Assembly: GCF_009664855.1 (NCBI RefSeq)
Contig: NZ_CP045928.1
Span: 4,868,331-4,932,330 of the forward strand
From: Flavobacterium sp. SLB02
GTDB taxonomy: Bacteria; Bacteroidota; Bacteroidia; Flavobacteriales; Flavobacteriaceae
Direction of reading: 5' to 3'
DNA length: 64,000 bases
How positions within the stretch are numbered: position 1 is the stretch's first letter; the number at the start of each line of letters is the position of its first letter. This document shows positions 56,379 to 64,000 of the stretch, piece by piece. The position numbers were made by a program, and so were the translations under genes. Below the pieces are notes generated by a model, which saw only the letters and a list, made by a program, of their open reading frames with translations, was not told where the DNA came from and did not search any database.

Positions 56379-57773
56379 ATGAGTAAGACATTATTTGACA
56401 AAGTATGGGATTCACATGTAGTGCGCAAAATTGAAGATGGACCAGATGTGTTTTTTATTGACCGTCATTTCATTCATGAGGTTACGAGTCCTGTTGCTTT
56501 TTTAGGATTAAAAGCCAGAGGCGTAAAGGTTTTATACCCGGAACGTACTTTTGCAACTGCAGATCACAATACACCAACCATAAACCAACATTTACCAGTT
56601 GAAGATGCTTTATCTGCCAATCAGCTTAAAGCTCTTGAAGATAATGCTGCCGAATACGGAATTTCGCACTGGGGATTAGGTCACATTAAAAACGGAATTG
56701 TACACGTAGTTGGTCCTGAAAACGGAATTACTTTGCCAGGTGCTACTATTGTTTGTGGAGATTCTCACACCTCTACTCACGGTGCTTTTGGAGCTATCGC
56801 TTTTGGTATCGGAACTTCTGAGGTGGAAATGGTTTTGTCTACTCAATGTATCATGCAGCCTAAACCAAAGAAAATGCGTATTAACGTAAATGGTCAGTTA
56901 AGCAAAGGTGTTGGTCCAAAAGACGTTGCACTTTATATTATTGCTCAATTGACTACTTCCGGAGGAACAGGTTATTTTGTTGAATACGCCGGAGATGTTT
57001 TCGAAAACATGACTATGGAAGGCCGTATGACGGTTTGTAACCTAAGTATCGAAATGGGTGCTCGTGGTGGTATGATCGCTCCTGACCAAACTACTTTTGA
57101 TTTCCTTGAAGGTAGATTATACGCTCCAAAAGGCGAAGCATGGACTAAAGCTGTAGAATACTGGAAAACTTTAAAAACGGATGCTGATGCTGTTTTTGAT
57201 GCCGAATTAAACATCAAAGCTTCAGATATTGAACCAATGATTACTTATGGTACTAACCCCGGAATGGGAATTGGTATCTCAAAACATATTCCGAACGCCA
57301 ACCAGGTTGAAGGTGGTGAGGAAACTTATAAAAAATCTTTAGCCTACATGGGCTTTCAGGAAGATGACGTTATGATTGGAAAACCAATTGATTATGTTTT
57401 CTTAGGAAGCTGTACAAACGGTCGTATTGAAGATTTTAGGGCTTTCGCCGAAATTGTAAAAGGAAGAAAAAAAGCAGATAATGTTACCGCTTGGTTAGTT
57501 CCGGGTTCTCATGTTGTTGAAGCTCAGATTAAAGAAGAAGGTATTTTAGATATTTTGACCGAAGCTGGTTTTGTATTACGTCAGCCGGGATGTTCAGCAT
57601 GTTTGGCCATGAACGATGACAAAGTTCCTGCTGGAAAATATGCAGTGAGTACTTCAAACAGAAACTTTGAAGGACGCCAGGGTCCTGGTTCAAGAACATT
57701 ATTAGCGAGTCCAATTATGGCTGCCGCTGCTGCTGTTACCGGAAAACTAACAGACCCAAGGGAGTTATTTTAA
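56379..57773 (+). CDS. leuC: 3-isopropylmalate dehydratase large subunit
   Basis: This 464-residue aconitase-family subunit, with LeuD, isomerises 2-isopropylmalate to 3-isopropylmalate. It has FDKVWDSHVV at the N-terminus, VCGDSHTSTHGAFGA, and the 4Fe-4S cysteine in GSCTNGRIEDFRA plus the pair in QPGCSACLAMN. NRNFEGRQGPGSRTLLASP closes the family signature. Length is normal. It opens the operon behind the promoter at 56287-56316. Confidence 0.97.
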   Translation: MSKTLFDKVWDSHVVRKIEDGPDVFFIDRHFIHEVTSPVAFLGLKARGVKVLYPERTFATADHNTPTINQHLPVEDALSANQLKALEDNAAEYGISHWGLGHIKNGIVHVVGPENGITLPGATIVCGDSHTSTHGAFGAIAFGIGTSEVEMVLSTQCIMQPKPKKMRINVNGQLSKGVGPKDVALYIIAQLTTSGGTGYFVEYAGDVFENMTMEGRMTVCNLSIEMGARGGMIAPDQTTFDFLEGRLYAPKGEAWTKAVEYWKTLKTDADAVFDAELNIKASDIEPMITYGTNPGMGIGISKHIPNANQVEGGEETYKKSLAYMGFQEDDVMIGKPIDYVFLGSCTNGRIEDFRAFAEIVKGRKKADNVTAWLVPGSHVVEAQIKEEGILDILTEAGFVLRQPGCSACLAMNDDKVPAGKYAVSTSNRNFEGRQGPGSRTLLASPIMAAAAAVTGKLTDPRELF

Positions 57774-57883
57774 TTCCACTGTAAGCTTTAAGCAATAGGC
57801 TTTAAGCAAAAAACACAATACATAATACACACTGTAGGAAAAAGCCCAAAACTTAAAGCCTACAGCCTAAAGCAAAAGAAAAA

Positions 57884-58480
57884 ATGGCATACGATAAATT
57901 TAACATACTTACCAGCAGTGCAGTGCCGCTGCCAATTGAGAACGTAGATACAGATCAAATCATCCCGGCTCGTTTCCTGAAAGCTACAAAGCGTGAAGGT
58001 TTTGGAGACAATCTTTTTAGAGACTGGAGATATAACGGAGATGATTCTCCAAAAGCTGATTTCGTTTTAAACGATTCAACTTATAGCGGAAAAATCCTTG
58101 TTGGAGGAAAAAACTTCGGTTCAGGATCTTCAAGAGAACACGCTGCGTGGGCAGTTTACGATTACGGTTTTAGAGCTGTAGTTTCAAGTTTCTTTGCAGA
58201 TATCTTCAAAGGAAACTGTTTGAATATTGGTGTTTTACCGGTTCAGGTAAGCCCTGAATTTGCTGATACAATCTTCAAAGCAATCGAAACTGATCCTAAT
58301 ACACAATTAGAAATCAACTTACCAAACCAAACGATTACTTTATTGGCAACAGGTCAATCAGAATCTTTTGCGATTAACGGATACAAAAAGAACAATATGA
58401 TTAATGGCTTTGATGACATTGATTATTTGCAAAATATTAAAGAAGATATTGTGGCTTTCGCCGATAAACTTCCTTACTAA
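57884..58480 (+). CDS. leuD: 3-isopropylmalate dehydratase small subunit
   Basis: This 198-residue swivel-domain partner of LeuC has VDTDQIIPARFLK (about 21-33), GGKNFGSGSSREHAAWAVYDYG (key Ser-Ser-Arg) and SSFFADIFKGNCLNIGVLPV. Length is normal. The 110-base gap after leuC contains fragments of AAGCTTTAAGC / GCTTTAAGC in both orientations that could form a hairpin. A GACCCGACA / TGTCGGGTC hairpin follows 20 bases after its stop. Confidence 0.97.
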   Translation: MAYDKFNILTSSAVPLPIENVDTDQIIPARFLKATKREGFGDNLFRDWRYNGDDSPKADFVLNDSTYSGKILVGGKNFGSGSSREHAAWAVYDYGFRAVVSSFFADIFKGNCLNIGVLPVQVSPEFADTIFKAIETDPNTQLEINLPNQTITLLATGQSESFAINGYKKNNMINGFDDIDYLQNIKEDIVAFADKLPY

Positions 58481-58503
58481 AAAGAAATCTCATTCAGTCT
58501 ATT

Positions 58504-58540
58504 AGACCCGACAGGTTTCAAAGCTTGTCGGGTCTTTCTA
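58504..58540 (+). terminator. Hairpin after leuD
   Basis: AGACCCGACA (58504-58513) pairs exactly with TGTCGGGTCT (58526-58535). The following TTCTAAAT is a weak T-run, so it may act as a partial terminator or a 3'-end stabiliser within the leu operon rather than a full stop. Confidence 0.6.
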
Positions 58541-58615
58541 AATGAAATCGACTGAAAGAATATTTCAGAAATAATCCGACAAAGAAATAAGTTTAAAAAA
58601 ATAATCCTATTGTAA

Positions 58616-59407
58616 ATGAAAGGAAATAAACATATTGAAAGAGACGGACAAAATGCAACAAAAATATTCGACAACAGAAGTTTAGCTAAAGATTATCGAA
58701 ATCTGATTGAGATTTTAAAACCCGGAATAACCATTTTGGATATTGGCTGCGGAACAGGCTCCATTTCTAAGGACATCGCAAATGATATTGGCTCTAACGG
58801 AAAAGTTATTGGAATTGATAATACGGAAAATTTTATAAAAAGCGGTAAGGAATCTTATCAGTCAGTTTCTAATTTAGAATTAATTGCTGTTGATTTATTT
58901 GATTACAACCCAGATATAAAATTTGACCTTATTGTTTCAGCCAGAACATTGCAATGGTTAAGCAATCCGAAAGAAGCTTTAATAAAAATGAAATCATTAT
59001 TGAAGCCAAATGGTCAAATATCAATTCTGGATTATGATCACACCAATTTAATCTGGAATCCGTCGCCACCGGAAAGCATGCAGGAGTTTTATAAAACTTT
59101 TTTGAAATGGCGGGCAGATGCCGGAATGAATAATAAGATAGGCGAAGATTTACCTCAATTATTACAAGAAGCAGGTTTTCATTCTATCGAGAAAATAAAT
59201 TCAGATGAAGCTTATCATCAGGAAGATTCTGATTTTAAATCGAAAGTTGGAATTTGGTCCAAAGTTGCCGGTTCCAGTCAGATGGTCGAAGAAGGTTATT
59301 TAGAGGATGAATTAAGATTGAAGGCAATCGAAGAATACAATAACTGGATCGAAAATTCAGCAATTTCGATGACGATGAAGCTAAACGAAGTAAGAGGAAA
59401 AATATAA
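58616..59407 (+). CDS. Class I SAM-dependent methyltransferase
   Basis: This 263-residue protein has the SAM-binding motif I TILDIGCGTGSISKDIAND (about 38-56), GIDNTENFIKSGKES (motif II), FDLIVSARTLQWLSNPKEAL (motif IV) and LKPNGQISILDYDH. It belongs to the UbiE/Methyltransf_11/25 group acting on small molecules. Nothing ties the substrate to leucine synthesis. The gene lies between leuD and leuA in the same direction, 42 bases before leuA, so it is probably co-transcribed although unrelated by family. Confidence 0.88.
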   Translation: MKGNKHIERDGQNATKIFDNRSLAKDYRNLIEILKPGITILDIGCGTGSISKDIANDIGSNGKVIGIDNTENFIKSGKESYQSVSNLELIAVDLFDYNPDIKFDLIVSARTLQWLSNPKEALIKMKSLLKPNGQISILDYDHTNLIWNPSPPESMQEFYKTFLKWRADAGMNNKIGEDLPQLLQEAGFHSIEKINSDEAYHQEDSDFKSKVGIWSKVAGSSQMVEEGYLEDELRLKAIEEYNNWIENSAISMTMKLNEVRGKI

Positions 59408-59449
59408 AAATAACTATAATTCACTTTTAAAGAAATATAGAAAATCAAT

Positions 59450-60973
59450 ATGGAAAAAAGAAAAATTGAAATAATGGATACGACACTTCGTGATGGTGAA
59501 CAAACCTCTGGAGTATCTTTTTCTGCTGCAGAAAAACTAACCATTGCACAATTGTTGTTGGAGGAATTAAATATTGATAGAATCGAAATTGCTTCGGCTC
59601 GTGTCAGCGAAGGAGAATTTCAAGCTGTAAAAGGCATTACATCCTGGGCTGCCGAGAAAGGATATAGTAATCGTATCGAAGTTCTTTCTTTTGTAGATGG
59701 AGGTGTTTCGATCGAATGGATGAAAAAAGCAGGTGCCAAAGTGCAAAATTTACTGACCAAAGGTTCAATGAATCACCTGACACATCAATTAAAAAAAACA
59801 CCTGAACAGCACTTTTCTGAAATTGCCGAGATCATTGCTCTAGCAAAAGAAAACAATATTGAGACAAACGTTTATCTGGAGGACTGGAGCAACGGAATGA
59901 GAAATTCACCGGAATACGTTTTTCAGTTTCTGGATTTTTTATCTACTCAACCCGTTAAAAGAATTTTACTTCCCGATACTTTAGGTGTATTAATTCCGTC
60001 TTTGACTTTTGAATTCATCTCAAAAATCAGAGCAAGATATCCGCAGATTCATTTTGATTTTCACGCCCATAACGATTACGATTTAAGTATTGCTAATGTT
60101 ATGGAAGCAGTAAAAGCTGGCATAAACGGACTTCACGTTACCGTAAACGGAATGGGAGAACGTGCCGGAAATGCTCCGCTGGAAAGCACTGTTGCTGTAA
60201 TAAATGATTATTTACCAGAAGTTAGCATCAACATCAAGGAAACTTCTTTGTACACGGTAAGTAAGCTTGTAGAAACTTTTACAGGATATAGAATTCCTGC
60301 TAACAAACCAATTGTTGGTGATAACGTTTTTACACAAACTGCTGGAATCCACGCTGACGGAGATAATAAAAACAATTTATATTTTAATGATTTACTTCCG
60401 GAACGTTTCGGGAGAAAACGAAAATACGCTTTAGGAAAAACTTCCGGAAAAGCCAATATCGAAAAAAATCTTCAGGAATTAGGTTTAAAATTAAATCAGG
60501 AAGATTTGAAATTGGTAACTCAACGTATCATAGAACTAGGCGATAAAAAAGAAACCGTTACCAAGGAAGATTTGCCATACATCATCTCAGATGTTTTGGA
60601 CAGTCATACTTACGAAGATAAAATTACCATTGAATCTTATGTACTAATGCATTCAAAAGGAATGCGCCCATCGACAACTTTGCTTTTAAAAATTGACGAT
60701 GAAATCATCGAAGAAAGCGCTCAGGGTGACGGTCAGTTTGATGCTTTTATGAATGCGTTATCCAAAATTTACAAAAGCAAAAAACTAACACTTCCTAAAT
60801 TGATTGATTACGCTGTGAGAATCCCACCAGGAAGTAGTTCTGACGCTTTATGCGAAACAATCATCACCTGGGTAAATAACGGAAAAGAATTTAAAACCCG
60901 AGGATTAGATTCAGATCAAACAGTTGCAGCGATTATTGCAACTCAAAAAATGCTGAATGTAATTACGAATTAA
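59450..60973 (+). CDS. leuA: 2-isopropylmalate synthase-type protein with regulatory domain
   Basis: This 507-residue DRE-TIM metallolyase has the motif IMDTTLRDGEQTSGVSFSA (about 8-26), the metal-binding HFDFHAHNDYDLSIANV and GLHVTVNGMGERAGNAPLES. The long C-terminal part (about 385-507) is the LeuA allosteric dimerisation domain. It condenses acetyl-CoA with a 2-oxo acid. Position in the leu operon favours 2-isopropylmalate synthase, but the sequence alone does not exclude (R)-citramalate synthase, which shares this architecture. A short repeat of CCTTTGTCACTTTGAA separates it from leuB. Confidence 0.88.
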   Translation: MEKRKIEIMDTTLRDGEQTSGVSFSAAEKLTIAQLLLEELNIDRIEIASARVSEGEFQAVKGITSWAAEKGYSNRIEVLSFVDGGVSIEWMKKAGAKVQNLLTKGSMNHLTHQLKKTPEQHFSEIAEIIALAKENNIETNVYLEDWSNGMRNSPEYVFQFLDFLSTQPVKRILLPDTLGVLIPSLTFEFISKIRARYPQIHFDFHAHNDYDLSIANVMEAVKAGINGLHVTVNGMGERAGNAPLESTVAVINDYLPEVSINIKETSLYTVSKLVETFTGYRIPANKPIVGDNVFTQTAGIHADGDNKNNLYFNDLLPERFGRKRKYALGKTSGKANIEKNLQELGLKLNQEDLKLVTQRIIELGDKKETVTKEDLPYIISDVLDSHTYEDKITIESYVLMHSKGMRPSTTLLLKIDDEIIEESAQGDGQFDAFMNALSKIYKSKKLTLPKLIDYAVRIPPGSSSDALCETIITWVNNGKEFKTRGLDSDQTVAAIIATQKMLNVITN

Positions 60974-61089
60974 AGGTGCAAAGGTTCAGAGCTACAGAGG
61001 AACAAAGGTTTTCTCTTTGTAATTCTAAACCTTTGTCACTTTGAACCTTTGTCACTTTGAACCTTAAAAATTAACATAACTTATAAAAT

Positions 61090-62151
61090 ATGAAATTTAA
61101 CATAGCCCTTTTAGCAGGAGACGGAATTGGTCCTGAGGTTATAAATGAAGCTGTAAAAGTATCTGATGCTATTGCAAAAAAATTCAATCACGAAATAACA
61201 TGGACACCAGCTCTTACCGGTGCTGCAGCAATTGATGCAGTTGGAGTTCCTTATCCTGATGAAACGCATGAAGTTTGCATGAAAGCTGATGCTGTTTTAT
61301 TTGGAGCAATTGGTCACCCAAAATACGATAACGATCCTAGCGCACCAGTTCGCCCGGAGCAAGGATTATTGTTGATGCGTAAAAAATTAGGCTTGTTTGC
61401 TAATGTGCGTCCTACTTTTACCTTTCCTTCTTTGATTGACAATTCTCCTCTAAAAAGAGAAAGAATCGAAGGAACTGATTTGGTTTTCTTAAGAGAATTA
61501 ACCGGAGGAATTTACTTTGGAGAAAAAGGAAGAAGAGACGACGGAGAAACTGCTTTTGATAATTGTGTTTATACACGTGCAGAAGTACAACGTTTGGCTA
61601 AAAAAGGTTTTGAATTAGCCATGACACGTAGCAAAAAATTATGTTGCGTTGATAAAGCAAACGTATTAGAAACATCTCGTTTATGGAGAGAAACCGTTCA
61701 GGCAATGGAAAAAGACTATCCAGAAGTTACCGTTTCTTACGAATTTGTTGATGCAGTTGCGATGCGTTTAGTGCAATGGCCAAATTCTTATGATGTATTG
61801 ATTACTGAAAACTTGTTTGGAGATATCTTAACTGATGAAGCTTCTGTCATTTCAGGTTCAATGGGATTAATGCCATCTGCTTCTGTTGGAGAACATACTT
61901 CACTATACGAACCAATTCACGGATCTTATCCTCAGGCAACAGGATTGAATATCGCAAATCCGTTAGCGACTATTTTATCTGCAGCAATGATGTTCGAAGA
62001 TGCTTTTGGACTAAAAGACGAAGCCGAAGCCATCAGAGCGGTTGTAAACAAATCATTAGAAAAAGCAATTGTTACTGAAGATCTGGCTGTAAAAGGTTCT
62101 AAAGCATACAAAACCAGCGAAGTTGGAGACTGGCTTGTGGCGAATTTATAG
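61090..62151 (+). CDS. leuB: 3-isopropylmalate dehydrogenase
   Basis: This 353-residue enzyme oxidises and decarboxylates 3-isopropylmalate to 2-oxoisocaproate with NAD. It has LLAGDGIGPEVINEAVKV at the N-terminus, the Arg-rich substrate loop around RPEQGLLLMRKKLGLFANVR, YFGEKGRRDD, and the metal Asp residues in NLFGDILTDEASVISGSMG. GSYPQATGLNIANPLATILS follows, with ALA-free family length. It is the last gene of the leu operon. Confidence 0.97.
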   Translation: MKFNIALLAGDGIGPEVINEAVKVSDAIAKKFNHEITWTPALTGAAAIDAVGVPYPDETHEVCMKADAVLFGAIGHPKYDNDPSAPVRPEQGLLLMRKKLGLFANVRPTFTFPSLIDNSPLKRERIEGTDLVFLRELTGGIYFGEKGRRDDGETAFDNCVYTRAEVQRLAKKGFELAMTRSKKLCCVDKANVLETSRLWRETVQAMEKDYPEVTVSYEFVDAVAMRLVQWPNSYDVLITENLFGDILTDEASVISGSMGLMPSASVGEHTSLYEPIHGSYPQATGLNIANPLATILSAAMMFEDAFGLKDEAEAIRAVVNKSLEKAIVTEDLAVKGSKAYKTSEVGDWLVANL

Positions 62152-62212
62152 TTGTTTTGTTTCAGGTTTCAAGTTTCACGTTGTTATTGAAACTTGAAAC
62201 AATTTTTAAACA

Positions 62213-62246
62213 AAAAAAAGGGATCAACTTTCGTTGATCCCTTTTA
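62213..62246 (-). terminator. Terminator of the RRM protein gene
   Basis: AAGGGATCAAC and GTTGATCCCTT pair around TTTC, with eight T on the minus strand side and four on the plus. It lies 19 bases after the stop of the minus-strand gene and can also stop leuB transcripts. Confidence 0.85.
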
Positions 62247-62264
62247 TATATTTAGAAAAAAATA

Positions 62265-62624
62265 TTAATATCCTCCTCTGTTACCACCACGGTCATTTCC
62301 ACCACGGCTGTTTCCTCCACCATAACCACCGCGTGAATCTCCACCACGACTGTTATTGTTGAAGCTTCTTCTTTCGCCTTCTGGTTTCGGTTCAGATTTA
62401 TTAACCACAATTGCACGACCTTGAACAGTAGCTCCGTTCAATTCATCAATTGCTTTTTGAGCTTCTGCATCGTTTGGCATCTCTACGAAACCAAAACCTT
62501 TGCTTCTTCCTGTAAATTTATCAGTAATGATTTTAACTGAATCTACTGCTCCGTAAGCCTCGAAAGACTCTCTTAAATCTGCTTCCTCAATACTGAATGG
62601 AAGGCTTCCAACAAAAATGTTCAT
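62265..62624 (-). CDS. RRM RNA-binding protein with Gly/Arg-rich tail
   Basis: This 119-residue protein has one RNA recognition motif (1-80), RNP2 IFVGSLPF at 3-10 and RNP1 KGFGFVEM. It is followed by a tail of RGG-type repeats (SRGGYGGGNSRGGNDRGG and similar, about 93-119). Proteins of this form bind single-stranded RNA. In cyanobacteria similar Rbp proteins respond to cold and to light; in Bacteroidota they are less studied and may replace CspA-like functions. A -7 box TACATTTG (minus, 62649-62656) lies about 25 bases upstream. Confidence 0.93.
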   Translation of the reverse strand: MNIFVGSLPFSIEEADLRESFEAYGAVDSVKIITDKFTGRSKGFGFVEMPNDAEAQKAIDELNGATVQGRAIVVNKSEPKPEGERRSFNNNSRGGDSRGGYGGGNSRGGNDRGGNRGGY

Positions 62625-62765
62625 ATGTACTTATTTATAATAATGTAGCAAATGTAGTCTTATTTTTCTGTAATCTACTATATATTAGTTTATTTATGTT
62701 TTTATTTTGATTTAAAAAAATAGAAATCAATAAAACCAAACAATTGCAAATGAAAAACTTAATTT

Positions 62766-63248
62766 TTAGTAGTTTATCTTCGACATGTAAGGAATTTTAT
62801 AAAAAACACCTTCGGTAAAATGGATCTCAGGTTTTTCTCCATCTCCCGCATTCTCATTTACTGCCGTAAACCGAAATGTACCTGAAATAGTGCTGTTTTT
62901 AACATCAAATTCTGTAATCACAATCTGGCCATTACCCAGATTTGTACCTGTAGTCAATTTAGGCACTGTACTGGCAAAAACATCAGAATAGGAAGCCGTA
63001 ACTTGATCATTAACACCCAAAATATATGTTTGAGGAATTGGAGATGGCATTCTAAGAATTACTTTTTCAGCTCCTAAACCTCCTTCGATAACTAAAGTTG
63101 TGTTTAATTCGGTATAAGCTGTATAATTTTGAGCTCTCCAGAAAACGTTATCTTTTAATCCCTGAAAAGCAGGAGTATTAAATTTCACATCTTCAGTACA
63201 AGCTGCAAACACAAAAACACTAAATAACAAGTAGATATATTTTTTCAT
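62766..63248 (-). CDS. DUF6252-like lipoprotein
   Basis: This 160-residue protein begins MKKYIYLLFSVFVFAACTED, a lipoprotein signal with Cys17. The mature part, with FWRAQNYTAYTELNTTLVIE, VILRMPSPIPQTYILG and SGTFRFTAVNENAGDGEKPE, fits the DUF6252 family of flavobacterial lipoproteins of unknown function. A longer frame begins at 63269, but a -7 box TACTTTTG (minus, 63267-63274) overlaps that codon, so 63248 is the start. Confidence 0.78.
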   Translation of the reverse strand: MKKYIYLLFSVFVFAACTEDVKFNTPAFQGLKDNVFWRAQNYTAYTELNTTLVIEGGLGAEKVILRMPSPIPQTYILGVNDQVTASYSDVFASTVPKLTTGTNLGNGQIVITEFDVKNSTISGTFRFTAVNENAGDGEKPEIHFTEGVFYKIPYMSKINY

Positions 63249-63389
63249 AAAGTCATGAATTTGAGGCAAAAGTACCTTATTTGAGTCGAAAAATGAAAAT
63301 TTAAACCCTGAAACAGCTTAAAAAAACAGCAAAAATCTGCATCAAATATATTTAATAAAGTTTGAAACCAATAATTCATAAAAAAATTA

Positions 63390-63397
63390 TATCTTTG
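63390..63397 (+). promoter_or_regulatory. -7 box of rpsP
   Basis: TATCTTTG at 63390-63397 is an ideal Bacteroidota -7 box; a TTG at the usual distance is not evident. A leader of about 45 bases with CGAGTACCTC follows before the rpsP ATG. Confidence 0.6.
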
Positions 63398-63446
63398 CGC
63401 CCTTAATTAACAGAGGTCGAGTACCTCAAAATTTAATCATAAGATT

Positions 63447-64000
63447 ATGTCAGTAAAAATTAGATTACAAAGACACGGTAAAAAAGGAAAACCTTTTTAC
63501 TGGGTTGTAGCTGCAGATGCACGCTCAAAGAGAGATGGTAAATACTTAGAGAAAATCGGTACTTACAATCCAAACACTAACCCAGCAACTATCGACTTAA
63601 ACCTTGATAGTGCAGTTAAATGGTTACACAATGGTGCACAACCAACTGATACTGCAAGAGCAATTCTTTCTTACAAAGGTGCTTTATTGAAACACCACCT
63701 TGATGGAGGTATTCGTAAAGGTGCTTTAACTCAAGAGCAAGCTGATGCTAAATTATCTGCTTGGTTAGATGCTAAAGCTGGAAAAGTTGATGCTAAAAAA
63801 GAAGGTTTAACAAAAGCGCAAGCTGATGCTAAAGCTAAAGCTTTTAAAGCAGAACAAGAAGTTAACGCTAAACGTTTAGCTGCTGCAGCTCAAGCTGAAG
63901 CTGATGCTATCGCTGCTGCAACTCCTGCAGTTGAAGAAGAAGTTGCTGAAGTTGAAGCATCTACTGAAGAAGCTCCTGCTGCTGAAGAAAATAACGAAAC
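63447..64000 (+). CDS. rpsP: 30S ribosomal protein S16, with long acidic tail (cut by window edge)
   Basis: The ATG at 63447 opens a frame that runs to the end of the window without a stop, so at least 184 residues are coded. Residues 1-80 are ribosomal protein S16: VKIRLQRHGKKGKPFYWVVA, DARSKRDGKYLEKIGTYNP and LDSAVKWLHNGAQPTDTARAI. After that comes an extension rich in Ala, Lys and Glu, helical in its first half (KLSAWLDAKAGKVDAKK) and acidic at the end (PAVEEEVAEVEAS). E. coli S16 is only about 82 residues. Extended S16 tails occur in Bacteroidota. Translation partner genes rimM/trmD, which often follow rpsP, would lie beyond the window. Confidence 0.95.
   Translation, partial: MSVKIRLQRHGKKGKPFYWVVAADARSKRDGKYLEKIGTYNPNTNPATIDLNLDSAVKWLHNGAQPTDTARAILSYKGALLKHHLDGGIRKGALTQEQADAKLSAWLDAKAGKVDAKKEGLTKAQADAKAKAFKAEQEVNAKRLAAAAQAEADAIAAATPAVEEEVAEVEASTEEAPAAEENNE

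Noticed and set aside
58616..59407. Methyltransferase as a leucine biosynthesis enzyme
   Set aside because: No leucine pathway step needs a SAM methyltransferase of this family. Co-location alone does not assign function, so it is left as a generic methyltransferase.

Overview
The window reads as chromosomal DNA of a member of the Bacteroidota, most likely Flavobacterium or a close relative. Four things point there: AT-rich DNA with little recognisable Shine-Dalgarno sequence; promoters of the TTG-N19-TAnnTTTG type; many flavobacterial family proteins (DUF58, DUF4082, DUF6252, RRM protein, MurF-Alr fusion, exonuclease-DnaE fusion, S16 with a long acidic tail); and intergenic gaps filled with short inverted repeats. 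No species is claimed.

Layout. 1-720: the end of an ISAon1-like transposase, a 36-bp tandem duplication and tRNA-Asp. 718-6192 (minus): DUF58 protein, M1 aminopeptidase, an NTF2-fold protein and two lipoproteins. 6397-9182: LytTR response regulator and TPR histidine kinase. 9528-13887: thioredoxin, AsmA-like protein, HPF-like protein, NAD(P)-binding protein. 13888-15020: a 1.1-kb gene-free repeat island. 15021-21776: secreted flavodoxin-RidA fusion, a lipoprotein with three PGHRCD repeats, NTF2-fold protein, ammonium transporter, TrmB, LysE-type exporter and an alkyltransferase-like protein. 21986-29623: an NtrY/NtrC-type pair divergent from a HlyD/ABC export operon, with a candidate paired enhancer site and sigma-54 promoter between them. 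29722-34307: L,D-transpeptidase, then Mrp, NifU-like protein, a secreted protein and ferredoxin (iron-sulfur functions). 34389-35441: two probable orphan immunity proteins (SUKH and Imm22-like). 35579-39663 (minus): Asd, MscL, MurF-Alr. 40027-48150: membrane protein, OM barrel, His/Cys-rich small protein with a TonB receptor, prolyl oligopeptidase, Gfo/Idh oxidoreductase. 48526-55784: OM barrel, DnaE with its own proofreading domain, PKD lipoprotein. 56379-62151: leucine operon leuC-leuD-methyltransferase-leuA-leuB behind a well-formed promoter. 62265-64000: RRM RNA-binding protein, DUF6252 lipoprotein and the start of rpsP.

Most genes are housekeeping or ordinary envelope functions. No phage, CRISPR array or complete mobile island is visible. 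The least ordinary items are the sigma-54 control region and 23-codon ORF of the export operon, the secreted flavodoxin-RidA fusion, the PGHRCD repeat lipoprotein, the Cys-less alkyltransferase-like protein between two inverted-repeat elements, the orphan immunity pair, and several families of structured intergenic repeats, some nested in one another. Everything is read by eye; family names come from recognised motifs, not database searches.
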